Shown here: positions 18,052 through 26,863 of the stretch, piece after piece
Layout: each line of letters starts with the position of its first letter
Position numbering within the stretch: the first letter of the stretch is position 1
From: SAR324 cluster bacterium
GTDB taxonomy: Bacteria > SAR324 > XYD2-FULL-50-16
Assembly (NCBI GenBank): GCA_028282885.1
Contig: JANQGX010000006.1
Coordinates: 1 to 64,000 of the forward strand
DNA: 64,000 bases
Reading direction: 5' to 3'
Notes under the pieces: model-generated
Told to the model about the DNA's origin: nothing
Databases searched by the model: none
Seen by the model: the letters and a program-made list of their open reading frames with translations, nothing else
Program-made: the position numbers and the translations under genes

Positions 18052-18606
18052 TTATTTAATAACTCCCCATTCTGTCAGAATTTTTTGCAGGGGCTCGGTT
18101 GTTCCCCTGACTGATTTTGCGGAGAGCATCTCAATATTTTTGCCTTCCAGAATTGTACTGAAAAGTCCGTCATGGTCACCGCCTTTTACGACGACAACCT
18201 TGTCAGCCATGGGTACCGCTTCGCGAATAAACAGGTCGGAAAGTTTACCCCTTCTTCCTTTACCGCCGATGTGCATCACCAAAACCTTGATTCCTTTTTT
18301 TCTGGCTTCTGTGATTAATTCATTGACCCGTTCGATCTCCTCATCTTTGTCGATTCCCGCTTCTCCCAGCCCTTTGGAACTTCCGCCAATGACGGTAACC
18401 AACACCTTTTCATCTCCAAGGTCTTTCGCATAAAGAAGCTTCTCCAACTGCCCCTTGATTTTGATTTTTCTCAAAACAACCTTCACCATCATCACATCCG
18501 GACTCTGCCCGAACGATGTCAGAATAACTTCCGCTGCTAATGTCGCTTCAGCGAAAAGCGCAACCATGGCACAGGTTAATATTAACTTCATGATCTTTTT
18601 TCTCAT
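18052..18606 (-). CDS. Small exported protein, DUF6305-like
   Basis: A 184-residue protein with a signal peptide (ending EATLAAE). The ribosome binding site is aggagg, spacing 4. The body looks like a Rossmann-type alpha/beta fold: VILTSFGQSPDVMMVK, KVLVTVIGGSSKGLGEAG, IKVLVMHIGGKGRRG and DKVVVVKGGDHDG are strand-loop units with Gly-rich ends. I recall this as the DUF6305 family, usually beside TRAP-like or periplasmic genes; the assignment is from memory, not computed. It is the first gene of the PGA-type cluster, 52 bases before GGT. Its function is unknown; a ligand-binding partner of the permease is one possibility. Confidence 0.7.
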   Translation of the reverse strand: MRKKIMKLILTCAMVALFAEATLAAEVILTSFGQSPDVMMVKVVLRKIKIKGQLEKLLYAKDLGDEKVLVTVIGGSSKGLGEAGIDKDEEIERVNELITEARKKGIKVLVMHIGGKGRRGKLSDLFIREAVPMADKVVVVKGGDHDGLFSTILEGKNIEMLSAKSVRGTTEPLQKILTEWGVIK

Positions 18607-19369
18607 AAAACCTCCTGAAATTGTTCAATGGCTGTTGGTTCACAGGCTTTTCCCTGTTATGGAAACAGGTGATCTATTACTAAAACAGCAAACAAAGGCA
18701 ATATTCTCTTCCGGTTTGGAAACCCCACATTAACGGAAAAGGTCAATCAACCTTCCAGTATTCAAAAATCCGTTTATTGATTCGCATTCAAGAAACTGAA
18801 AGCTGTTTTGCAAAATCACATAGCTTCAATTAACATCCTGCAAATATTTTTGTCAAGAATCCAGAAGATCAAAAAAAGACACAACTCTTCAATGGCTTAT
18901 GGAGGATGTTAGAAAACTTTGTTGAGTAATTTCAGAGAAAAAACAACTTTTATACTCCTCTGCTCTCGGGAGCATCCAATCTGTATCAGTCTCCCTGGAA
19001 CAGGATCCTAAACAGTGCCGGAGAAATTGATTTGGTGGTACGGGATTAGCAGGTAGTTTGAAAATCCTTTGGTATGGATCAATAAGCAATCTAGATTGCG
19101 TAATGACAGAGTGGAGGCAAATTTTATTGCGGGGAACTATATTTTAGTCGGAATGCATAATACAGTGATGATGCTGTGCCATTTACTTCCTGCACTTGAA
19201 TTAGCTTTTTGGTTATAATCCCGGTGGACAACACCTGACTTTGAATGCTTCAATCTCTAACAGAACAGGAATCTGAAGGGATCGGAGAGAAATATCAGAG
19301 AAACGGATGTCTCGAGATTTTGTTTTTATGGGGAAAGAAGTATCATCAAAGCCATTGCCCAATTGAAAC
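18607..19369. other. Intergenic, nothing recognised
   Basis: About 760 bases between the PGA cluster and the PAS-GAF gene. Short frames occur on both strands but none has a ribosome binding site or family-like sequence. It should hold the promoter of the PGA cluster near 18610-18750. Confidence 0.4.
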
Positions 19370-20983
19370 TTAACCCCGCTCGCTTTCCTTCCTTTTCTGA
19401 TACCACTTGGTATCTTTGTAAAGGCTTTCGGCACATTCATCACAAATCCCATGGCTGAATTGTGCGCATGAGTGGCTTTCAATGTAATTTTCAATCTGAT
19501 TCCAATACCCTTTGTCATCTCTGATCTTTTTGCAATTGGCACAGATGGGGAGAAGCCCACTGAGCTGCTCAACATTGTCAAGGGCTTCCTGAAGACTTTC
19601 GTTGCGCTCCCGGAGCTCTTCTGTCAAGACATTGAGGGACCGATTTGCATCATCGACCTTTTGTTTGGCGGATCTCAGTTTTTCCTGGGATCTCTTTATC
19701 TCATCGATGTCAATTGCCACTTCACACCGTACCATTCTTTTATCCGGCCATTGTATTGCCCTGTCAATACAGCGATACCATCTTTTGGTCTGTGTTGATT
19801 GAAATTCCCAAATATAGGATTTTCCGAGATTCTCTCCAAAGATATGTTGGTTGGTGCAGAAAGGGCATTGTGAATCATAGTTCTGGAGTGCCTTGTGGCA
19901 TTTTTGACCAACGCAATCTCCGAACACGCTGCTTAAAGTATCATTTTGATACAGGATCTCAAAGGTTTCGGGATCGGCCACATAGATGGGTTCATTAATG
20001 GTATCGAATATGGAGATTAATTGCAGATGTTCCAACTCCAGGGCCTTGTAAACTCTTCTTCGCTCAATAAAAGTGCCAATCATCTCCGCGGCCGTATTGA
20101 GCAATCTGATATCTTCGTCGCTCCATTTCCGATCCGTTTTTGTATCATCAAATCCAATCAGTCCGAACCATTTATCTCCGGCAAAAATCGGCAATACCAG
20201 AATAGAGATAATCCCCTGGGGTACCAGAAGCTTTCGCTCTGATGATGGAAAGCAACTCACCGAACCATTGATGGCTTTGCCCTGTAAGAGTTCATTTTGC
20301 CAGCGTTCCAACCCGTCTTCATAAGGTACATTTTGCAGGACAGGATTTTCGATCTCACCGCGAACTCCGGGTGCACAGAACTCGCAAATTTGACTGGTAA
20401 GCAGACCCCGTCCGGGTTCTTCGTGGTTTTTAAAAATATAGACACGACAGACCCCGGTTGCTTCCTGCAGATGGTGCAGGGCCCGGTCCAGCACCTCCCT
20501 GGTTTCACCCGGATCGGTCAGCAACGTTTGAGAGCATTTCGAAATACAATGCTCGTATGCCAGCCGTGACGCTAGGCGCTTCTCTGTCAGCTTATGATCG
20601 GTCAGATCCTTGGCTACAATCTGCACGTGTGCAATGTTGTTCGATCCATGAAAGATGGGGTTAAATGACCACACAATGCAGCGCTGTCCGTTGGAAAGAG
20701 AGATGTCAGACTCAACTTCTGAACTCATTCCGGAAAAAACAGCTTGTTCTATGTTTTCGGAAAAATCTTCTTCCGTACCGGGGATTAATTCGTTGAATGG
20801 TCTTCCGATGGCCTGCTCACCTTTATCGTTCAAATACGTTCTTGCCAAAGCATTAAGCGATACAACCCTGCCTTCCTTGTCACAGAGCCACAGAGGTACC
20901 TCCAGATGTTCAATCATGGTTTGGAAGAGTCCACTCTCGGCATGCGAAGAGGCTTCAACAGGAACTGATTGGTTTGATTTCAT
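19370..20983 (-). CDS. PAS-GAF-PAS sensor protein with C-terminal Cys motif, no kinase domain
   Basis: Order of parts in this 537-residue protein: PAS (about 15-130), GAF (about 145-310, VCRVYIFKNHEE to FIERR), PAS (about 325-440, including CPFCTNQHIF), coiled coil (about 440-480), then a Cys-rich tail with LLPICANCKKIRDDKGYWNQ and HGICDECAESLY. That tail is common in deltaproteobacterial PAS proteins and has two CxxC pairs that could bind a metal or sense redox. There is no histidine kinase, GGDEF or HTH domain, so the output must be by protein contact. It is monocistronic. The start has a weak ribosome binding site. Confidence 0.85.
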   Translation of the reverse strand: MKSNQSVPVEASSHAESGLFQTMIEHLEVPLWLCDKEGRVVSLNALARTYLNDKGEQAIGRPFNELIPGTEEDFSENIEQAVFSGMSSEVESDISLSNGQRCIVWSFNPIFHGSNNIAHVQIVAKDLTDHKLTEKRLASRLAYEHCISKCSQTLLTDPGETREVLDRALHHLQEATGVCRVYIFKNHEEPGRGLLTSQICEFCAPGVRGEIENPVLQNVPYEDGLERWQNELLQGKAINGSVSCFPSSERKLLVPQGIISILVLPIFAGDKWFGLIGFDDTKTDRKWSDEDIRLLNTAAEMIGTFIERRRVYKALELEHLQLISIFDTINEPIYVADPETFEILYQNDTLSSVFGDCVGQKCHKALQNYDSQCPFCTNQHIFGENLGKSYIWEFQSTQTKRWYRCIDRAIQWPDKRMVRCEVAIDIDEIKRSQEKLRSAKQKVDDANRSLNVLTEELRERNESLQEALDNVEQLSGLLPICANCKKIRDDKGYWNQIENYIESHSCAQFSHGICDECAESLYKDTKWYQKRKESERG

Positions 20984-21610
20984 TTTCTGATGATGTTTTC
21001 CGTTCCGATTATTTCATCCGTCAAATGTACATGTCTTATCCCTGTCCCGGCAAATCGGATCTGTATCTGTCTGGACAAAACAGCAAACACGAAATATCTG
21101 GTTCGCACTGAACAGGCGGCTGAATGCAATCCCTTGATATGCATAGAGCATTTCCTCTTGGCGGTTCAGTGGGAATCTGCAAGGTATCCGCAAAAGATGG
21201 AAGGGCCTTGGCCAGGTTATAAAAAACCTTCCTGGGATTACGGCGATGAAATCATATGATAATACCCCGCAGCTTTAACAGAATAGAGGTATTATATATC
21301 TAAGAGCGGGGGTACTTACAGAAAAAAAACATGTATTAATTGATTTAGCCTTCCAAAGGCCACAAGAAGGGATTGGATATGAGGAGGAGGTTATTTCTAT
21401 ATCTACTATTGTCCCATGACTTCAAACGAGTAGTGAGTAAAAGGCGGAATTCTACCTGTTAATACCACCGGGGCCGCACAGAAAACATCATTGTTTTCAA
21501 CCCACTCACGAAGATAATTCAGATGGCATACTGATATGAACTTAGAACTGCAACTTAAACCTAAGGGAAGGGAGAGAAATTTAAATCTATGATGACATGA
21601 GGTTGGATTG
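20984..21610. other. Intergenic, nothing recognised
   Basis: This stretch separates the PAS-GAF gene from a toxin remnant. I find no supported gene. An aggaggagg run near 21380 precedes no useful frame. Confidence 0.4.
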
Positions 21611-21679
21611 ATGATTCTTGTTGATTCTTCTGTTTGGATTGCCTATTTCAATCGAACCACTAAAGACATACCCACCAGA
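21611..21679 (+). pseudogene. Remnant of a PIN-domain (VapC-like) toxin gene
   Basis: ATG 21611 encodes MILVDSSVWIAYFNRT, the near-universal N-terminus of VapC ribonucleases, including the first catalytic Asp. After about 20 codons the frame runs into the atpE terminator and loses all similarity. No antitoxin gene is recognisable upstream. It is best read as a toxin gene broken off next to the ATP synthase operon. Confidence 0.7.
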
Positions 21680-21680
21680 C

Positions 21681-21718
21681 AAAAAAAAAGGCCCTGCGGG
21701 CATCCCACAGAGCCTTTT
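21681..21718 (-). terminator. Intrinsic terminator of the F0 operon
   Basis: On the minus strand a stem AAAGGCTCTGTGGG / CCCGCAGGGCCTTT (one mismatch/GU) with a short loop is followed by a run of nine or so U. This is the clearest rho-independent terminator in the window, directly after atpE. Confidence 0.93.
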
Positions 21719-21740
21719 GATCAGATTGAATCAATCTTGA

Positions 21741-22070
21741 TTAGATCTTTCCATAAAGCATGAAGGCGATCAGCAGGGCGTAGATAACGAGTGATTCGAT
21801 AAGAGCCAGACCGATAATCATTGGAGTAAAGATCTTGTCAGCAGAACCGGGATTTCTTCCAATTCCTTCCAGAGCAGCAGCAGCAGCTCTACTTTGACCA
21901 AGGGCACCACCCAGGGCAGCAATCCCAATTGCGAAACCGGCACCCAATGCAAGACCGAGAGATTTGTAAGCATCAGCCAGGGAACCTGCGGCAGCTTCTT
22001 CTGCGAAAGCGGCCATAGGAGCAATAATACCAATCAGAAAGATACTAATTCTTGCAATCATCTTTTTCAT
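21741..22070 (-). CDS. atpE: ATP synthase F0 subunit c
   Basis: A 109-residue protein: a cleavable-looking N-terminal extension ([11 protein letters not shown] to AFAEEA, about 25 aa), then two membrane helices joined by the polar loop [10 protein letters not shown]. The ion-binding Glu lies in [14 protein letters not shown] Gln in the first helix (GGALGQS), the Glu-Ser pair and Tyr five residues later match the Na+-binding signature of Ilyobacter-type c subunits (Q32, E65, S66, Y70), so Na+ coupling is possible. Ribosome binding site: aaggattag. It is the last gene of the operon. Confidence 0.95.
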   Translation of the reverse strand: MKKMIARISIFLIGIIAPMAAFAEEAAAGSLADAYKSLGLALGAGFAIGIAALGGALGQSRAAAAALEGIGRNPGSADKIFTPMIIGLALIESLVIYALLIAFMLYGKI

Positions 22071-22109
22071 TTCTAATCCTTATTAATAAAGTGTGTTGTT
22101 AAATTCCGT

Positions 22110-22826
22110 TTAATGATCGTGAGATACTGCCATTTGCATATAAACCAGGGTCAATAGCAGGAAGACGAAAGTCTGAATCCCTGCAACAAACAACCCGAGT
22201 CCTAAAAACGGCAGGGGTACGATCAAGGGAGCCAGCCCGAAGAATACGCCACCAACTTTGTGGTCTCCGGTAATGTTCCCAAATAGACGTAAAGCCAGTG
22301 ATATTGGCCTTACAATATGGCTGATTAATTCAATTGGGAGCATGAGCCAGGCCAGATACCAGGCGGGTCCCAAAAATTGTTTCACGTAACTGAAACCATG
22401 TTCTCGAATTCCGAGTACATTGTAAGCGATGAATGTCATCAGCCCCAAAACAATGGTGGTATTGAACTGATCGGTCGGGGGATTGAACCCGGGAATCAGT
22501 CCAACTGCGTTATTAAAGAAAATAAAACCGGCGAAGGTACCTGTCAGAAAAAAGACAGATTTTGCTTTATCGCCGATGCTATTCTTCGTGAAATTGTACA
22601 ATCCGCCGATGACAATTTCAAAGAAGGTGGCAAAATCCAGTTTACCCGTAGGTTCTGCCATCTGGTTCTTCCGAAACTTCTTCCCGCCAAAATAGGCCAG
22701 GACCATCAACAGCCCGGAAGTAAACATAAGATCGATACCCATATGAGAATCTACGCCATAGTGTTCCATGGTATGGGACAACGGCGTCAAAAGCGATCCC
22801 CAGGTAAATGCATTAGCAGCGGCCAT
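22110..22826 (-). CDS. atpB: ATP synthase F0 subunit a
   Basis: A 238-residue protein with five to six membrane helices. The essential Arg sits in RPISLALRLFGN, followed by the conserved helix with QTFVFLLLTLVYMQMA. It forms the ion half-channels against the c ring. It lies 40 bases upstream of atpE and follows atpI. No ribosome binding site is obvious. Confidence 0.95.
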   Translation of the reverse strand: MAAANAFTWGSLLTPLSHTMEHYGVDSHMGIDLMFTSGLLMVLAYFGGKKFRKNQMAEPTGKLDFATFFEIVIGGLYNFTKNSIGDKAKSVFFLTGTFAGFIFFNNAVGLIPGFNPPTDQFNTTIVLGLMTFIAYNVLGIREHGFSYVKQFLGPAWYLAWLMLPIELISHIVRPISLALRLFGNITGDHKVGGVFFGLAPLIVPLPFLGLGLFVAGIQTFVFLLLTLVYMQMAVSHDH

Positions 22827-22879
22827 AATGGTTTATAGATTTAGGTTATCGACTGAATTTAAAAAACGATCCGACTCTC

Positions 22880-23266
22880 TTACTCGTCCTCGGTTTCCGG
22901 TACTTTCCTAACCAGTGTCGAAAACAGGCTGGAAAGCAGGATGGACGAAAGACCAAGCATCAGACCCACCACATCCAACTGCCATTTGACAACGGCAACG
23001 AAAAGGATGAGAACAGAGACTGCCAGCTTGGCCAAATAGGCAACCAATATGTTTGCCCTCATGGAACCTTCCAGAATGAGGTTCCCGACCAGACGTTGTG
23101 ATACAAAAAAGTTGATCGCTACGACTAGACATCCTACCAACGTTCCTTTCGCAAAGTCAAGGCCTCCAAACCAGTAGCCTCCGAGTACAAAGGCCACAAA
23201 AACAGCCACCAGGGAAAGGTTCAGGACCAATACTCTTTTTCGTTCAGTCGGATCTTTGATTTTCAT
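22880..23266 (-). CDS. atpI: ATP synthase subunit I (AtpI)
   Basis: This 128-residue protein has four hydrophobic helices, as expected for AtpI, which helps c-ring assembly. It overlaps the end of atpZ by 23 bases and precedes atpB. Ribosome binding site: aaggaaa. The assignment rests on position and topology, as AtpI sequences diverge strongly. Confidence 0.85.
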   Translation of the reverse strand: MKIKDPTERKRVLVLNLSLVAVFVAFVLGGYWFGGLDFAKGTLVGCLVVAINFFVSQRLVGNLILEGSMRANILVAYLAKLAVSVLILFVAVVKWQLDVVGLMLGLSSILLSSLFSTLVRKVPETEDE

Positions 23267-23489
23267 TTTCCTTGTTCTCGCTCAAGTATTGCTTGGAAAT
23301 TCTAAAAAGGGATCTAAAGGCTGCGGCGATACCAAAGATAACCCATATCATTAACATCCAAGGCTCGGTTCCCAGAAAATGATCCAGCCAGTAACCGATA
23401 AAACCGCCCACCGCAACTGACACAGCCATTTCTATCCCGATAACACTGTATTTCATGTACTTCATCACACCGCTTCTTTTATCGGCCAT
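23244..23489 (-). CDS. atpZ: AtpZ-like F0F1 ATPase accessory protein
   Basis: The protein is 81 residues with two helices: SVIGIEMAVSVAVGGFIGYW and the second around EPWMLMIWVIFGIAAAF. The GYWLDHFLGTEPW turn is typical of the AtpZ family. It is the first gene of the F0 cluster. F1 genes are not here, so F0 and F1 are in separate operons, as in many Desulfobacterota. Confidence 0.85.
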   Translation of the reverse strand: MADKRSGVMKYMKYSVIGIEMAVSVAVGGFIGYWLDHFLGTEPWMLMIWVIFGIAAAFRSLFRISKQYLSENKENENQRSD

Positions 23490-23720
23490 AAGTTATACCC
23501 GGAGATAGAATTAGAAGTGTTTAAGCTATAAAGTCTATTGACTGGACCTTTATCCACTAAGAAACTCAGTTTGCGCCACACCGGAGTGATAGCTACCCCT
23601 GTTATCAAATCCTAAGGAATGGTTAAAAATAATGATAAGGGATTGTATCCTGTGTTTAAAAAATTCTCAGTTCTTTTCCTGTTTTAGTCAATGAGAATGT
23701 CCGAACAATCTGTTGAGGAT

Positions 23721-25346
23721 CTATTTCGGTTTTTGTGTAACTGTTTCCAACTGATAGCGACAGGCAATTGCAAAATCTTCCGGAAAATGACCGTTAATCC
23801 AACGCAATTGCGCCTCACTGAATGCGCCCGGAGATTCCGGAAGTCTGGGCAGAAATGCATAGAGTAGACGTTGATCCGAAGGATGGAGATCCATTCGTTT
23901 GGAGTATTCGATGGAAGTAATCATCCGTGCGCCCATACCGGAAAGAATAGCAACTGCCATATGTATTCCCCGGTCAAGGGATAGCCGCGAACTGCTGTCA
24001 GCTTCAAGGATGTTCCCCACCGGATTTACTGTCATGAGCTGCAGCTCCCACTGCGACGTTTGAGCTTTGGGCACAAATAACATGACATGTTCATCTTCAT
24101 AAACCACAAGGGATGAGGGCAGATTCTGATCTCCATCGGTACGTTTGTTAGATCTAATTGCTTTGAGATAGGTCTCAAAAAACGATTTCCCGGTTTCCAT
24201 CCGATATTGAGTTGAAAACTCCTCGATTAGATCGCCGCAGGCGTAAGGAATATTGTCATCATCTTCAAATTGCCCCGGTATCATGGCATATTGCTGATGA
24301 ATCTGCTGGTGTGAGGCATGCAGCCTGTAGTGCGAAGGAGCAAAATCGAACCCAAAATTCCATCCCCAAAGCGTTCTGTTAAAATCCAATTTCCCTTCGA
24401 ATGACCCCGTTCGAAGTTTATTTAGCGAGGTCAAACGTAGTTCCTCCAAATCCCCGGGAGCGATAGTCTGCTGCGCAGACGAAGATCCAATGCCCAATTG
24501 TTCTGCCATCCGTAAATACGTCCGTTGGTAATAGAGATGACGTAATCCTTTCATATCATCCAAACTTAAATCGCTGATTTTATAGCGAACAGCATCATTG
24601 GCCATATTTGCTGCATAATGTCCCCATGGTATGTAACTGTTTCGGCGCAAATATTCAAAGATATGACTCTTATTCCCTTTATCTAACCAATCACCGACAA
24701 TTTCACTGCCTCCCTGAATACCGGGACGCAACACCATCACCTCTTTCATTGGGTCGGGAAGATAGGGGTTATTTGCCAGCACTTCGAAAAGCGGGCGATT
24801 GGTTATTTGGGGTCGCGGTTCAGCACCACCGTTATCATCGAACTGCATGCCAACAGGATGTTTGCCTTCTTCAAAAAGAATGGAGCAACATATTCGGGTA
24901 AGAGCAACCAGATCCCTTTCATCGGTAGAAGACGAAGCAAGGGCAATTTGCATGGAATCAGGAAGTGCCCTTAGTAGTTTTTCAAATATCGAAGGATCAA
25001 ATCCGTCCGGCATCGAACTTTTCACAGATTCGTAAAAGGAGACCTGTTCGGGAGCGGGAAGTGAGATTAGTTCCGGGTTAGATCTGTTCCTGGAAGCCCA
25101 ACGTTGAGCGATATAAGTCACTCCCTTAAAAGGAAAGGTATTAGGTATCTCGAAAATCCAGTCGGCGTTTTCCTCTCGAACGGTACCATCAGGATAATTG
25201 ACATCATTGGTTACGGGGGTACCATCGGTTAGTTTTCCTAATGTACGGATATCGTCATTATCCCTAAGATTGGTTACTTCGTAGGCCGGCTTGTGAACCC
25301 CAAAGGAAAACTCTCCGGAAGGTAATACACATGTTCTTGATTTCAT
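23721..25346 (-). CDS. Unrecognised soluble protein, 541 aa
   Basis: There is no signal peptide or span. The N-terminus (LPSGEFSFGVHKPAYEV) and the segment NTFPFKGVTYIAQRWASRN look like an ordered enzyme start. The middle (residues about 330-360) holds LHASHQQIHQQYAMIP, and the following part SSLVVYEDEHVMLFVPKAQ then SQWELQLMTVNPVGN is reminiscent of the GalT/HIT superfamily C-lobe (nucleotidyl transfer). The canonical HxHxH/Q triad is not clear, so I do not assign the function. It lies upstream of, and on the same strand as, the atp genes, with a 230-base gap. Confidence 0.6.
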   Translation of the reverse strand: MKSRTCVLPSGEFSFGVHKPAYEVTNLRDNDDIRTLGKLTDGTPVTNDVNYPDGTVREENADWIFEIPNTFPFKGVTYIAQRWASRNRSNPELISLPAPEQVSFYESVKSSMPDGFDPSIFEKLLRALPDSMQIALASSSTDERDLVALTRICCSILFEEGKHPVGMQFDDNGGAEPRPQITNRPLFEVLANNPYLPDPMKEVMVLRPGIQGGSEIVGDWLDKGNKSHIFEYLRRNSYIPWGHYAANMANDAVRYKISDLSLDDMKGLRHLYYQRTYLRMAEQLGIGSSSAQQTIAPGDLEELRLTSLNKLRTGSFEGKLDFNRTLWGWNFGFDFAPSHYRLHASHQQIHQQYAMIPGQFEDDDNIPYACGDLIEEFSTQYRMETGKSFFETYLKAIRSNKRTDGDQNLPSSLVVYEDEHVMLFVPKAQTSQWELQLMTVNPVGNILEADSSSRLSLDRGIHMAVAILSGMGARMITSIEYSKRMDLHPSDQRLLYAFLPRLPESPGAFSEAQLRWINGHFPEDFAIACRYQLETVTQKPK

Positions 25347-25791
25347 GATTTAGATCTCACTTGGATTCGACGAAAAAGGCATCTATTCCGAAATTTGAGC
25401 GGTTCGAAAGAACCATTTCAACGCATCAAACCAGGTTTGGTCAATATTCAATGCCGAACCCTCACCTTCAGCCCGGATTCCAATTCAGTAATATCTGTTC
25501 ACCCTGCAATTGACCATCATTCAAACGTTTATAATTTCGGAATTACAGCAACCAGGGGTGGAAGACCAGGTTCTGATATGTAAGCTGCTGGATTTACATA
25601 ATATTCAAACCCTATTCAGGATTATGAATCACTCCTTTTTTAATGGAAAACGTGTTTTAATTGTGAGACAATAAACCTGAGTCTATGAAGAGTATATATT
25701 TGTATTTATTAACATTGAAACTCACAGAATTCAGTCCGTTCATTGTGTCGATAATCGAATCATTTATCACGACCATGAAAAGGAGGGAATC
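25347..25791. other. Divergent intergenic region
   Basis: AT-rich region between the 541-residue gene and the kinase-like gene. It presumably carries both promoters. Nothing else is recognised. Confidence 0.4.
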
Positions 25792-26478
25792 ATGCCTAAT
25801 CAGTTAATACCGTCGGTGGAAAAACGCATCTCTTCCTGGATGGAAATCCAGAAAAAGAGACAGGAACAGGAAATGGAAGGTACTCCGCCCAAGGCGACTG
25901 TCACAGTTTCCAGAGAATTTGGGTGTGAGGGATACCCTTTGGCTGCTGCTCTGAAAGAAAAGCTGGATAAAAAAACCGGACAAATCTGGACTATATTCGA
26001 CAACCGATTTGTCGACAAACTGATGGAAGATCATGAGATCTCCAAACACCTTGTCAAGTCATTTGGAGACAGAGCCAGGTATCTTGACTATATTGCCTCA
26101 ACCCTTTTTCCCAACAGGGTTTCGGATACCGAGGCCTTCAATTTGTTGGCTGAAACCATTTACTCCATTGCCCGACAAGGTTCAGCCATTATCATTGAAC
26201 GAGGGGCTTTTGCGATTACCAGAAATCTTCCCAACTGTTTCAATTTCAGATTGATTGCCTCCCTGGACTATCGGGCTGCTTCTTATTCAAGAAGAGCCGG
26301 TATAGGAGAGGAAGAAGCACGCAAACTGGTTGTGGAAAAAGAGCAGGATAGAACCCGTTTTTTAAGTGATTTTCTCAATTGCAGCTTTGACCAGGATAGT
26401 TTTCATATGATTTTCAACAATGGTAAATTACCCATTGAGAAAATTGCAGACACAATCATAGGAGTGATTGGGTTGTAG
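25792..26478 (+). CDS. Cytidylate kinase-like family protein
   Basis: A 228-residue protein of the Cytidylate_kin2 type (AAA/P-loop kinase fold). The N-terminal block VTVSREFGCEGYPLAAALKE takes the place of a P-loop, and the RFVDKLMEDHEIS, IIIERGAFAIT and EKEQDRTRFLSDF segments follow the family pattern (the DRxRF region is the lid). Substrate unknown; many members sit beside sensors and lack shown CMP kinase activity. Ribosome binding site: aaaggaggg, spacing 5. Confidence 0.85.
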   Translation: MPNQLIPSVEKRISSWMEIQKKRQEQEMEGTPPKATVTVSREFGCEGYPLAAALKEKLDKKTGQIWTIFDNRFVDKLMEDHEISKHLVKSFGDRARYLDYIASTLFPNRVSDTEAFNLLAETIYSIARQGSAIIIERGAFAITRNLPNCFNFRLIASLDYRAASYSRRAGIGEEEARKLVVEKEQDRTRFLSDFLNCSFDQDSFHMIFNNGKLPIEKIADTIIGVIGL

Positions 26479-26863
26479 CTCATTAAAAGATTATTGATCT
26501 GACCACAATTACTATCAATCTAGGGGACTGGTAAAGGTACCCGGTCCTTAATCGAGATGCCGAAAACATACCGGAAGTGACAGCTATCCTGAAAATCGTT
26601 TCAGTGTGATTACTCTGAAAGCCTGAATCAATGACGTCGGAAGCGGGGTCTTGCCACTGTTATTGCTGATGTCCGATTTTGACAATCATTGACCAGAATA
26701 CGAAGATTAATTATACTAATGTCCAAAATGCAGGTGATATTCCAGCCACTTGTCACCGGATAGGTAGGTAAAACCATGTCTGCCATCATAAGTTGAGATT
26801 TCGCCGGACCTGATGGAAGTTCACCATAACGCTCCCAAATTCAGCTAACTTAATGGTACTTCG
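26479..26863. other. Intergenic, nothing recognised
   Basis: A 385-base gap between two plus-strand genes without a supported gene or clear regulatory site. Confidence 0.4.
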
